Assembly: GCA_039187815.1 (NCBI GenBank) | Contig: JBCCZI010000002.1 | Coordinates: forward strand, 1 to 64,000 | Source: Thermohalobaculum sp039187815 | Lineage (GTDB): Bacteria > Pseudomonadota > Alphaproteobacteria > Rhodobacterales > Rhodobacteraceae | Direction of reading: 5' to 3' | DNA: 64,000 bases | Part shown: positions 1 through 8,054 of the stretch, one piece after another | How the letters are laid out: every line of letters starts with the position of its first letter | How positions within the stretch are numbered: the first letter of the stretch is position 1 | Notes under the pieces: generated by a model | What the model was told of the DNA's origin: nothing | Seen by the model: the letters and a program-made list of their open reading frames with translations, nothing else | Databases searched by the model: none | Made by a program: the position numbers and the translations under genes

Positions 1-60
1 AGATCGCTCAGCCGCCGCATCCGGTCGTCGAAGTCAAAGAACCCCGGCTGCTTCGCCATG
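1..60 (-). mobile_element. 5' end of an IS5-family-like transposase gene (runs off the left edge)
   Basis: Read on the minus strand, an ATG at 60 opens a frame that continues past base 1. Its first residues are MAKQPGFFDFDDRMRRLSD. This resembles the N-terminus of one large group of IS5-type transposases, which begin M-x-x-Q-x-G-F-x-D-x-D-x-R and then L-S. Only 20 codons are visible, so the DDE catalytic core cannot be checked. The upstream 187 bp to the tRNA gene contains no gene; the element's terminal repeat may lie near 116-140, but no second end is available for comparison. Confidence 0.55.
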
Positions 61-247
61 CCAATCTCCCGCGCTGCTCCAGCACCGCAATTGAATCAGC
101 AAATCACTCGGGTGGCGAGGTTTCTAGAGGCCCTCAGCTCTTGGTTGAAGGTGCGTCGTTCTGTTTCTTGAATCCTCAGTGCCCGAAAGCGCATTTTGAC
201 TTCCAGGATCGCCATTTGTCTTTGATCGACTATCGGGCCAGAGCGTC

Positions 248-562
248 TGGTGCGGACGGCGGGGATCGAACCCGCACTCCCTGACCGGGAAGCAGATTTT
301 CGTACCACTTCGGCTTTCGCCGCCGTCCTCTGGAGGAAGACGTTCGTGGTCTGGACTATCCCTTCGCCCTAGGCCCAAAGACCCGTAGGCGCCGCCCGTC
401 TAGTCTCTACACCTTCCCGGTCGCCCGGGCTTGGCTCGGGATCGGCACGGGCGCAGGCCCAGAGCTTTCCCCGACTTTGAGCGGTTCTACGTCGCGGGTT
501 TCCCCGCGCGCACTCAAATTTGCGTCTAAGTCTGCTGCGTCTACCGATTTCGCCACGTCCGC
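248..562 (-). tRNA. tRNA-Leu(UAA), interrupted by a group I intron
   Basis: The 5' exon (562 to 528) begins with the acceptor strand GCGGACG and ends GCAGACTT. The 3' exon (300 to 248) begins AAAATCTGC, carries a variable arm of class II type, a T-arm GCGGGTTCGATCCCCGC and the matching acceptor strand CGTCCGC, then A-CCA encoded in the DNA. Joining the exons gives an anticodon stem GCAGA/TCTGC around the loop CTTAAAA, so the anticodon is UAA. The mature tRNA would be 88 nt including CCA. The cut lies between U34 and A35, the position of the well-known cyanobacterial and plastid tRNA-Leu intron. Confidence 0.93.
301..527 (-). ncRNA. group I intron in the tRNA-Leu(UAA) anticodon loop
   Basis: A 227-bp insertion sits in the anticodon loop. 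It follows a U (end of the 5' exon) and ends in G, as group I introns do. On the minus strand the conserved core elements appear in order: a P-like element GATCCCGAGCCAAGCC (444-429), an R-like element GTAGAGACTAGA (410-399) and an S-like element AAGGGATAGTCC (364-353). GACTA of R can pair with TAGTC of S to form P7. These elements closely resemble those of cyanobacterial and plastid tRNA-Leu introns (subgroup IC3). No homing-endonuclease frame fits inside, so it is probably a small, self-splicing, immobile ribozyme. Confidence 0.9.
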
Positions 563-596
563 ATGGGCGCGATCACACACCACCGCGGCGCCGGGT

Positions 597-1556
597 TCAA
601 GCACTCGTCGGCCCTGATATGATTTTCGCCATAGAAAGGCCGCTGGCATGGGCATCGCCGATCGCCGCGCCAAGACACCAGTCGCCTGCCAGCCCGAGAC
701 GCATGTCCGCTTCCCAAAGGCATGGCCGGCCAAGCGGGCGCCGGGTCCGAGCATAGCGCCACCGGTGCACCATCACTCGGCTCGGTTCTGCGAGGGGATG
801 GTCCAGCGCAGTCGCAAACGCCTTCAGCATCTGCTCTCCGACCCAAGGACGCTTTGCCTCCAGATGGGTCTCGCTCCAAGCATGCCCCGCATGGAGCACC
901 CATGTGGTCCCGTCCCGGCCGGGTTTCGCGCCGTCCGGGATCGCCGCGGCCAAAGCGGCACCATTGCCTTTGATCGGTGTCGTGGGGGGCGGGGCGGCCT
1001 CGGGGTCAAAGGCGATCATTGTGGTCCACTGCGGGAAGACCTCGACCCGAGTGAGATCGGACAATCGGGCCGCCTGGGCGCCGAGCAGCGCCCGCGCTTG
1101 GGGCGGCGGCACGGCGAGCACGAGACTTGAGGCCCGCCGCACGACCACCCCGTCCCCCCCGTCCGCTGTGATGCTCCACACCCCGCTTGCGTGTTCAAGA
1201 GCCGTCACTGTGGTCTCAAAGGCGATGTCGAGTCCCTCGGCCAAGGGGCGGGCCAGGGCGCTCATGCCGGGCTCGGCCACCAGCGCGGCCGATCCACCCC
1301 AGTCCCATGGCTGGAGATGGCCCTCCGCCCGCCAGTTCTGTACCAGATCTCCAAACGCCGCCGACCCGGTCGCGGTGACATACGGGGCGCCGTGATCGAA
1401 GGCCATGCCGTCGCGGCGCCGTGTCGCGATCCGCCCTCCGATCCCACGGCTCTTCTCGATCACCATCACCGCGCGACCGGCATTGGCGAGCGCCCGCGCG
1501 CAGCTCAGCCCCGCCATGCCCGCGCCAATCACGGCGATCTCGGAGTCCACCACCAT
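597..1556 (-). CDS. FAD-dependent oxidoreductase, renalase-like
   Basis: The 319-residue protein starts with a Rossmann dinucleotide-binding motif, G-A-G-M-A-G at residues 11-16, followed by the acidic residue that binds the ADP ribose in VIEKSRGIGGR and an RIATRR stretch. Near the C-terminus LAGDWCLG resembles the second FAD-contact motif of the amine-oxidase/renalase superfamily. Length and layout match the bacterial predicted NAD/FAD-dependent oxidoreductases related to renalase. No signal peptide is seen, so it is probably cytosolic. The substrate is unknown. The stop lies 34 bp from the tRNA-Leu gene on the same strand, and the start faces the esterase gene across 183 bp. Confidence 0.8.
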   Translation of the reverse strand: MVVDSEIAVIGAGMAGLSCARALANAGRAVMVIEKSRGIGGRIATRRRDGMAFDHGAPYVTATGSAAFGDLVQNWRAEGHLQPWDWGGSAALVAEPGMSALARPLAEGLDIAFETTVTALEHASGVWSITADGGDGVVVRRASSLVLAVPPPQARALLGAQAARLSDLTRVEVFPQWTTMIAFDPEAAPPPTTPIKGNGAALAAAIPDGAKPGRDGTTWVLHAGHAWSETHLEAKRPWVGEQMLKAFATALDHPLAEPSRVMVHRWRYARTRRPLGRPCLWEADMRLGLAGDWCLGAAIGDAHASGLSMAKIISGPTSA

Positions 1557-1739
1557 CTCGCCTCCCGTGCGGCCAGCGCGTCCGTCGCATCGTCGTGGGC
1601 GGAGAGATATGCCGTAGCGTCGCGCGGGCCATGGCGATCGGTGCCAAGGTGACGCTCTGTCTCAGCTGAATGGCGCCTCTGGGCCTTGTTTGCTGCTGTT
1701 TCGCACGGTTAAGTCGCGCAAATCCAGGAGACGACCGCC

Positions 1740-2666
1740 GTGACCGATCCCTTTCTTCCCGACGCCATTTCCGATGAAACCGCACGCTTCAATGCCGACC
1801 TGACACGGCGGCTCGATGGCTTGCCCACGCCGATGGAGCTGGACATCGCCAAGACCCGGGCAGCCCGGGCCGAGGGCAAAGGCCTCCTTCCGATCAGCGG
1901 CCCGCATGAGCGGGGGCGGTGGGTGGAGGTTCCCTCCGGCGGCGCCTTAAACCCGGTGTCCGTCCGGGTCATCGATCCGACGGGGCCTGCCTGCGGGACC
2001 TATTTGCACATCCATGGCGGCGGCTGGACGTTCGGCGAGCCCTCCCAATCCGACGGCCCCAACCTGGCGTTGGCCGAGGCCACGGGCGCGCGGGTGGTCT
2101 CGGTGCGTTACCGTCTCGGGCCCGAGCATCGCTGGCCCGCACCGCTCGAGGACGGGTTGGCCGCTGCGCTTTGGGCGCTCGAGACCGGGCCTGGCCCCCT
2201 GGTGATCGGCGGGGAGAGCGCCGGTGCACATCTGGCCGCCATGGTGCTGATCGGCTTGCGTGAGCGCGGGGCCATCGGCGATGTCGTCGGAGCCGCGCTG
2301 ACCTATGGCATGTACGACCTGCGCTTGACGCCGTCCGCGGCCAATTGGGGCGCGCATTATCTGGTGCTCAGCACGCCGGTCATCCGCTGGTTCGTCGGCA
2401 ATCTGACGGGCGGCGCCGACCCGACCGCGGCCTCGCCGTTGTTGGCCAACCTCAAGGGCTTGGTCCCGGCCTGGTTCACGGTCGGGACCCGCGATCCGTT
2501 GATCGACGACACGTTGTTCATGGCGGCCCGTTGGCGCGCGGCGGGGCTGCCCACCGAGGTGCATATTGCGCCCGGCGGCATCCATGGCTTTGACCTGTTC
2601 GACCTCCATATCGCGCAGGCGGCGGTGGAGGCCAAGCATCGGTTTGTGGCGCGCTGCTTGGGCTAG
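1740..2666 (+). CDS. alpha/beta hydrolase of the hormone-sensitive-lipase type (esterase)
   Basis: A 308-residue alpha/beta hydrolase. The oxyanion-hole motif HGGG is at residues 92-95, the nucleophile elbow GESAG at 158-162 (Ser160), a likely catalytic Asp252 in GTRDPLIDD and His282 in IHGFD. HGGG plus GESAG is the signature of the HSL family (bacterial family IV esterases), which cleave short-chain esters. The start is GTG, 8 bp after a purine-rich AGGAGA. Its TAG stop overlaps the stop codon of the converging gamma-glutamyltransferase gene by two bases. The natural substrate cannot be told. Confidence 0.87.
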   Translation: MTDPFLPDAISDETARFNADLTRRLDGLPTPMELDIAKTRAARAEGKGLLPISGPHERGRWVEVPSGGALNPVSVRVIDPTGPACGTYLHIHGGGWTFGEPSQSDGPNLALAEATGARVVSVRYRLGPEHRWPAPLEDGLAAALWALETGPGPLVIGGESAGAHLAAMVLIGLRERGAIGDVVGAALTYGMYDLRLTPSAANWGAHYLVLSTPVIRWFVGNLTGGADPTAASPLLANLKGLVPAWFTVGTRDPLIDDTLFMAARWRAAGLPTEVHIAPGGIHGFDLFDLHIAQAAVEAKHRFVARCLG

Positions 2667-4393
2667 CGGCCGAGCGCGAGCCCTTCCCGACGCGGATCGG
2701 CCCCACCTTCCAGCGCCTCGCCGCGGCGGATGATGTGGAGCCCCGATGTCATCTCGGCTCGCTCGACGGTGTGCCCGAGCGCTTTGAGAGCCTCAGCCAA
2801 GGCATCCGGCGCGCCGGTCTCGAGTACCAGGGATCCCCGATTGCGCTGCGAGACATGGAAGAGGGCCGCCGCCTCGGCTGGATCGAGGCCCATATCCAAC
2901 ATCCCTACCAGCGCGCCGGCGACGTATTCGGGGATGCGGCTGCCGCCGGGGCTGCCAATCAGGATGTGTGGGGCCGTCTCGCCAATGCGATAGACGATCG
3001 TGGGAGCCATTGAGGAGCGGGGGCGCTTGCCCGGACCCGGCGCATTGGCAATCGGCCGGCCATCCTCGGTCCGGGGGCGAAAGCTGAAATCGGTGAGCTG
3101 ATTGTTCAGCAGGAACCCCGCCGCCATGCGACCAGAGCCGAAAGCCGTCTCAATCGAGGCCGTGAGGCTGATCGCGAGTCCATCGCCATCGATCACCGAG
3201 AGATGCGTGGTCCCGGGGCTGGTTTTGGCCTCGGCGGGCGCATAGCGGCCCTCACGATAGGGCGGATTGCCGGCTGTGGCCTTATCCTCGGCGGCATTGT
3301 CCGCGTCGATCAGCGCCGCGCGGGCGCGCAGATATCCGGGGTCGAGCAGGCCGCGGACGGGCACCTGGATCTGGTCTGGATCGGCGAGATAGGCCGCCCG
3401 GTCCGCATAGGCCAGACGTGAGGCCTCGGCAAAGAGGTGCCAGGTCCGGGTGTCGTCGCCGTGCAGAAAGGTGCTGGCCTGCTCCATCAAGCCCAGGATT
3501 TGCCCCACGGTGGTAGCCCCGGAGGAGGGCGGGCCCATCCCGCAGACCCGCCAATCCGAGCGATAGGTCAGGCAAACCGGCTCGCGTTCGACCACGCGGT
3601 AGGCCGCCAAATCCTCGAGAGCGAGCGCCCCCGCATGGGGTTTGCGCCCAGCAGCGGGCACGATCGCCGCGGCGATGGGCCCGGTGTAGAACGCGTCCGC
3701 TCCGCCCTCTGCGATCGCTTCGAGCGTGTCGGCAAGCGCGAGTTGGCGGAGGACGGATCCTTCCTCCAACGGCTGACCATCTGAGAGATAGACAGCGCCT
3801 GCCTCGGTTTGTCCGAGCCGGCCGGCATAGCGATCGGTGAGGGCGGACAGCCGGGGGCTCACAGCAAACCCATCGCGGGCCAAACGGATCGCCGGGCCAA
3901 AGAGCTCGGCCCAACTGAGGCGACCGTGGCTGGCATGCAGCGTCTCCATCAACCGCACGAGCCCCGGCACGCCCACGGCACGGCCCGTCGCCGAGGCCTG
4001 CCGCCATGGCAAGGGTGCGCCATCCTCCAAGAAGAGCTCGGGCGTTGCTGTCAGCGGTGCGGTCTCGCGGGCATCCCAGGTGGTCAGACGGTCGCCCTCG
4101 TGCACCAACGCAAATGCGCCGCCGCCGATCCCAGAGGACTGCGGCTCGACCACATTGAGCACCAAGAGTGCTGCCACCGTAGCATCCGCAGCGCTGCCCC
4201 CGGCCTCCAGCATCGCGAGCCCCGCCCGGCTGGCCTGCGGGTTTGCAGCAACGATCATGGCAGAGGCGGCCGTGACCAGCGGGCGTTCAGCCAGCCCTGT
4301 CGCCGCCTCGGGGTCTGCCTGACTTTGTGCCGGCGATGTCGACGGGGCCAAAAGAGCTGCAAAAAGGAGAATAGTGCGCAGATGGGCGGGCAT
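2663..4393 (-). CDS. ggt: gamma-glutamyltransferase precursor
   Basis: Cleaves the gamma-glutamyl bond of glutathione and transfers or hydrolyses the glutamyl group, normally in the periplasm after autocatalytic splitting. From ATG 4393 (preceded by GCGGAGG) the product has 576 residues and opens with a hydrophobic signal peptide ending near Pro-Ala-Gln. Family marks are PQSSGIGGGAF, DARETAP (substrate-binding Arg109), GTTHLSV with the autoprocessing nucleophile Thr395, and GSPGGSRI in the small subunit. The frame is open further upstream to 4501, but that region lacks a signal peptide and a ribosome site. It diverges from the DUF599 gene. Confidence 0.93.
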   Translation of the reverse strand: MPAHLRTILLFAALLAPSTSPAQSQADPEAATGLAERPLVTAASAMIVAANPQASRAGLAMLEAGGSAADATVAALLVLNVVEPQSSGIGGGAFALVHEGDRLTTWDARETAPLTATPELFLEDGAPLPWRQASATGRAVGVPGLVRLMETLHASHGRLSWAELFGPAIRLARDGFAVSPRLSALTDRYAGRLGQTEAGAVYLSDGQPLEEGSVLRQLALADTLEAIAEGGADAFYTGPIAAAIVPAAGRKPHAGALALEDLAAYRVVEREPVCLTYRSDWRVCGMGPPSSGATTVGQILGLMEQASTFLHGDDTRTWHLFAEASRLAYADRAAYLADPDQIQVPVRGLLDPGYLRARAALIDADNAAEDKATAGNPPYREGRYAPAEAKTSPGTTHLSVIDGDGLAISLTASIETAFGSGRMAAGFLLNNQLTDFSFRPRTEDGRPIANAPGPGKRPRSSMAPTIVYRIGETAPHILIGSPGGSRIPEYVAGALVGMLDMGLDPAEAAALFHVSQRNRGSLVLETGAPDALAEALKALGHTVERAEMTSGLHIIRRGEALEGGADPRREGLALGR

Positions 4394-4495
4394 CGGAGCC
4401 TCCGCTGTTAGGGCGGCACAGTATCGCGCCCATACAGGCCAGCGTCCACCGTTCCGGCAATGGACGTCAGACCCGCCTGGCGCTATCAGTCCGGC

Positions 4496-5206
4496 ATGCA
4501 AGCTCTCTCCGCCCTGATCGACCGCCTAGGCCAGCTCTTCTCCGAGCGGGACCTGATCGCCATCGGCGTGCTTGCCGTCGCGATCTGGGGCATGACCATG
4601 CTGATCGAGCGGGCCCCACGCAGCCGTCCGAGTGTCAGCACGCTCATGTCGATCTATCGCGGCGATTGGATCCGGGAGATTGCCGCCCGCGATGTGCGCA
4701 TCATGGACGCCCAGTTGCTGAGCTCGCTGCGGGGCGGCGCCGGGTTCTTTGCATCGACCTGCCTGATCTCGATCGGTGGCGTCGCGGCGCTGATCGGCCA
4801 GGCCGATCGGCTGGTGAGCCTGGTGGCGGATCTGGGGGGCGAACCCTCGGGGCGCGATGCTGCCGTCTGGGAGGCCAAGCTGCTGGCCATCCTGCTGCTG
4901 TTGGTCAACGCGTTTCTGAAATTCGTCTGGTCGCACCGGTTGTTTGCCTATTGCGCCGTGCTGTTGGGCGCGATGCCGGCGGCAGGCTCGGAAAATCTGG
5001 ATGCGGCGATCCGCCGGTCGGTCGAGGTGAACGCTGCGGCGGCGCGGGCCTTCAATCGGGGCCTGCGGACGATCTACTTCGCGCTGGCCATGCTCGCGTG
5101 GTTCTTGGGTCCCGAGGCCATGATGGCCGCGACGATCGCGACGGCGGCGATGCTCTATCGGCGTGAGTTCCTGTCGCGGAGCCGCAAGGCCTTGTTGCCG
5201 CAGTGA
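4496..5206 (+). CDS. DUF599 family membrane protein
   Basis: The protein has about 236 residues from ATG 4496; an in-frame ATG at 4460 would add 12. An N-terminal membrane span is followed by a cytosolic YRGDWIREIAARDVRIMD segment, which is the DUF599 hallmark (a Trp, then R-D-x-R-I-x-D), and then three further hydrophobic helices. The RNA or small-molecule role of DUF599 proteins is unknown; they are inner-membrane proteins found widely in proteobacteria. Its TGA overlaps the ATG of the next gene by one base, so the two are probably translated together. Confidence 0.8.
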   Translation: MQALSALIDRLGQLFSERDLIAIGVLAVAIWGMTMLIERAPRSRPSVSTLMSIYRGDWIREIAARDVRIMDAQLLSSLRGGAGFFASTCLISIGGVAALIGQADRLVSLVADLGGEPSGRDAAVWEAKLLAILLLLVNAFLKFVWSHRLFAYCAVLLGAMPAAGSENLDAAIRRSVEVNAAAARAFNRGLRTIYFALAMLAWFLGPEAMMAATIATAAMLYRREFLSRSRKALLPQ

Positions 5207-6183
5207 TGTCCGAGGCCTCGGCCGTGCGCGCAGCGGCGCTCGGGGTGGGCGATGTGTTGGCCGGGCTGGTGGCCGCAACAGGCACCGTGCGATACGGCTA
5301 TCACGCGGACACAGGGGCGCCGTTGTCGGGTCAGAGCACAATCCGATCGGTCGCGGCGGCTTGGGCCTTGGCCGAGGCCGGCCAGATCTTCGAGCGCCCC
5401 GACTGGATTGCGGCCGCCGACTGGGCTCTTGCAGGGGCCGTGTCGATCCGCGGTGTCGCGCGGCCTGAGCAGGCGCTCTGCCTCACCGAGGCGGATGGGC
5501 GGGCAACATTGGGTGCCGCCGGTCTTGGGGTCGCCGCGGCCACGGTGCTTGGCAGCGAGGTCTGGCGAGCCCGAGCCGAACAGCTCTGCCGGTTCGTGCT
5601 CGAGATGCGCCGGCGCGGCGGTGGCTTCGTGATGCAGATCGATGCACAGAGCGGGGCGCCGCTGCCCAAACGCTCCGCCCATTATGACGGTGAGGCGCTG
5701 CTGGGTTTGGCGCGCCTTGCCGGCGCTGGGCATGTCGAGGCCCGGGAGGCGGCCGAAGCGGCGGCCGGACATCTCGCCCGGCGCGGGCATGGTGTCCATG
5801 ATCCCAGCGCCTGGATGGTGCATGCGCTTGCGGCCTTGGCCGAATGCGGAGAAGCCACGCGCCACACCGCCTATGCCAGCCGGATCGTCGCGCGCATTGT
5901 CGCCGCGCCACACTATCGCAAGACCGGGCAGACCGTGTCGATCGCGCTGCGTTTGGGGGCCTTGGGCGCCTATCTCGCCGCTTGGGGACGAGCCGATCCG
6001 ACCGATGCGCCGCCGGTGAGGGCCATCCGGAACCATGCCGAGACGGATCTCAGCCTGCTCCTGGCCTCTCGATTGCCAGACGGGGCGTTCATGCTCGCCG
6101 AACGGGATCGCCGCGTGCGGCTCGACGGCCTGCTGCACACGCTGATTGCGCTGACGGCCCTGTATCGCGCCGAAACCGCTTGA
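5206..6183 (+). CDS. hypothetical protein, probably an all-helical (alpha/alpha toroid-like) fold
   Basis: I do not recognise a named family. The 325-residue product is rich in Ala and Gly. It shows repeated amphipathic helices separated by short turns, with blocks such as RYGYHADTGAP, GGFVMQID and HYDGEALLGLARLAGAG. The spacing and the YDGEALLGL block recall alpha/alpha-barrel proteins (six-hairpin glycosidases, epimerases, lanthionine cyclases), but no catalytic signature is clear. It lacks a signal peptide. The start codon overlaps the stop of the DUF599 gene, so it may act with that membrane protein. An aminotransferase gene follows after 16 bp. Confidence 0.6.
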   Translation: MSEASAVRAAALGVGDVLAGLVAATGTVRYGYHADTGAPLSGQSTIRSVAAAWALAEAGQIFERPDWIAAADWALAGAVSIRGVARPEQALCLTEADGRATLGAAGLGVAAATVLGSEVWRARAEQLCRFVLEMRRRGGGFVMQIDAQSGAPLPKRSAHYDGEALLGLARLAGAGHVEAREAAEAAAGHLARRGHGVHDPSAWMVHALAALAECGEATRHTAYASRIVARIVAAPHYRKTGQTVSIALRLGALGAYLAAWGRADPTDAPPVRAIRNHAETDLSLLLASRLPDGAFMLAERDRRVRLDGLLHTLIALTALYRAETA

Positions 6184-6199
6184 TCGCGGGACAGCGCCA

Positions 6200-7129
6200 G
6201 TGTCTGCTGACCACATGGGAGATCTGTCCAAAGGCGCGGCATGGATCCGCGGCGCGATCGTTCCGGTGGACCAGGCGTCGATCCCGGTCACCGACTGGGG
6301 GCTTACGCATTCGGACGCCGTCTACGATGTCGTGCCGGTTTGGGATGGCGCCTTTTTTCGCCTGGACGACTACCTTGAGCGCTTCCAGGCCTCGATGGCG
6401 CGGGCGCGCCTGGCACCACCCGAAACCGCCGCGCAGATCCGAGACGCGGTCATCGCGATGGTGGCGGCCTCGGGCCTGCCGTGCGCTTATGTTTCGATGG
6501 TGGCCGCCCGGGGGCAGCCGCACGTTCCCGGCACGCGCGATCCGCGCCATTGTGCGAACCACTTCTTCGCCTGGTGCGTGCCGTACGTTCATGTCTTTGG
6601 CGCCGATGCGGGCGCATGCGGCATCCGGCTCCACATCCCCAACGGCGTGCGGCGCATCCCCGATGATTCGGTCGATCCGCGGGCCAAGAACTATCACTGG
6701 GGAGATTTCACCCGAGGCCTGTTCGAGGCCAAGGATGCGGGCTTTGACAGCGTTCTGCTGCTGGATCACGCGGGCAATGCGACCGAAGGGCCGGGCTACA
6801 ACCTCTTTGCCGTGCAGGGAGGCCGCGTGATCACCCCCGAGTTCGGCTGTCTCGAGGGGATCACCCGGCGCACGGTCATGGAGATCGCAGAGGCCCAGGG
6901 TCTCGGTGTCGAGGTGCGCACCCTGCCTCTCGAGGAGCTTCTAGAGGCAGATGAGATCTTTGTTTGCACCTCCGGCGGGGGGCCCGTGCCGGTCACGCAT
7001 CTTGGGGCACGGGTTTTTTCCAACGCAGCCGAAGGGCCAACCAGCGCCGCAATCCGTGCGGCGTACTGGGAGTTGGTTGCGCGGTCTTCGCATCGCACGG
7101 CGGTGCCCTACGCTCAAGCGGCGGAGTGA
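6200..7129 (+). CDS. class IV (branched-chain/D-amino-acid type) PLP aminotransferase
   Basis: A 309-residue fold-type IV PLP enzyme. Lys163 in PRAKNYHW is the expected PLP lysine, and Glu196 in NATEGPGYN is the conserved residue that contacts the pyridine nitrogen. CTSGGGPVP near the C-terminus is the phosphate-binding loop. The family includes branched-chain aminotransferases, D-amino-acid aminotransferases and aminodeoxychorismate lyase, and sequence alone does not choose between them. The start is GTG 6200 or ATG 6215; neither has a strong ribosome site. It follows the unknown helical-protein gene by 16 bp. Confidence 0.85.
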   Translation: MSADHMGDLSKGAAWIRGAIVPVDQASIPVTDWGLTHSDAVYDVVPVWDGAFFRLDDYLERFQASMARARLAPPETAAQIRDAVIAMVAASGLPCAYVSMVAARGQPHVPGTRDPRHCANHFFAWCVPYVHVFGADAGACGIRLHIPNGVRRIPDDSVDPRAKNYHWGDFTRGLFEAKDAGFDSVLLLDHAGNATEGPGYNLFAVQGGRVITPEFGCLEGITRRTVMEIAEAQGLGVEVRTLPLEELLEADEIFVCTSGGGPVPVTHLGARVFSNAAEGPTSAAIRAAYWELVARSSHRTAVPYAQAAE

Positions 7130-7184
7130 CAGCCCAGCGCTCAAGCCGAAGGGCCATCAACACGGCGTTGTCGTAGTAGGTCAT
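6993..7184 (-). pseudogene. 5' stump of a divergent gene facing the WYL regulator
   Basis: On the minus strand AGGAGG lies 8 bp before an ATG at 7184. The frame begins MTYYDNAVLMALRLERWA, then runs into the antisense of the aminotransferase 3' end (from about 7129) and stays open to 6993 only because of high GC. The strong ribosome site and plausible first 15-18 codons suggest the intact start of a gene whose body was deleted. An alternative is a genuine small protein of 63 residues. The product is not recognised. Confidence 0.35.
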
Positions 7185-7222
7185 GGCGGTATCCTCCTGC
7201 CGCACGTGCTAGCGCAGGCCTG

Positions 7223-7240
7223 CTGACAGCATGGTGGCAG
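7223..7240. promoter_or_regulatory. palindromic operator candidate beside a WYL regulator
   Basis: The 18-bp sequence CTGACAGCATGGTGGCAG matches its own reverse complement at 14 of 18 positions (CTGnCAnCATGnTGnCAG). It lies between the divergent stump (start 7184) and the regulator gene (start 7284), where an autoregulatory operator of a dimeric regulator is expected. Function is inferred from position and symmetry. Confidence 0.5.
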
Positions 7241-7283
7241 TAGCGATCCGCTAGGCAGCATCCCTACAGCCGGGGAGGCTCAG

Positions 7284-7976
7284 ATGACACGCCGGGCGGA
7301 CCGCCTGTTCGAGACGATCCAGATCCTACGCCGGGCGGCCCGTCCGTTGACTGCCCGTGCGATCGCCGAAGCGCTCGAGGTCTCGCCCCGCACGGTCTAC
7401 CGCGACATCGCCGCGCTCGAGGCCATGCAGGTGCCGGTCGAGGGGGCGGCCGGCCTCGGCTATGTCCTGCGGCCCGGCTATGATCTGCCGCCGCTGAATT
7501 TCGACACAGAGGAGGTCGAGGCGCTGACCGTTGGCCTTGCCATGCTGGCGCGCACCGGCGATCGCGCGCTGCAGCGCGCCGCAATGCGGGTGCGTCTGAA
7601 GATCGAGGCCTTGGCCGGGCAGGGCGTGGGGCTGCATGTGGCCCCTTGGGGGGCTCCGGCCGATGATCCGGGGCTTGGCTGCGTGAGCATCGGGGCCTTG
7701 CGCGAGGCGATCAGGGCCGAGCGCAAGCTGCTGCTCACCTATCGCGACGATACGGGGCGCGAGAGCCGCCGGATCGTGCGTCCGGTGGCCGTTGTCTATC
7801 ACATCGATGCCGTTTTGTTGGCGGCCTGGTGCGAGCTTCGCCGCGGCTTTCGCCATTTCCGCACGGATCGCATTTGGGCCTGCGAGGGGGCGGCAGGCCA
7901 CTTTGTCGGCCAAGGCGCCCGGCTTCGCGCCGCGTGGTCCGAGGCCGAGGGCCTGAGCGCCAGCGCGGCGCGATGA
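7284..7976 (+). CDS. YafY-type transcriptional regulator (HTH plus WYL domain)
   Basis: The 230-residue protein starts with a DeoR-like winged helix-turn-helix (about residues 3-60, including LTARAIAEALEVSPRTVYRD). A WYL ligand-sensing domain follows from about residue 130, with LLLTYRDDTGRESRRIVRP and FRHFRTDRI. Regulators of this build often control a divergently transcribed neighbour; here that side holds only a short remnant and a palindrome at 7223-7240. The start has a good GGGGAGG ribosome site. The ligand is unknown. Confidence 0.86.
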   Translation: MTRRADRLFETIQILRRAARPLTARAIAEALEVSPRTVYRDIAALEAMQVPVEGAAGLGYVLRPGYDLPPLNFDTEEVEALTVGLAMLARTGDRALQRAAMRVRLKIEALAGQGVGLHVAPWGAPADDPGLGCVSIGALREAIRAERKLLLTYRDDTGRESRRIVRPVAVVYHIDAVLLAAWCELRRGFRHFRTDRIWACEGAAGHFVGQGARLRAAWSEAEGLSASAAR

Positions 7977-8054
7977 GCGCCCCTGGGATGGCCGCCGGCG
8001 ATTGACGGGCGATGCCGCGGCCACTAGCACACGGGGCGAAGGCCGTGCCCGGAG

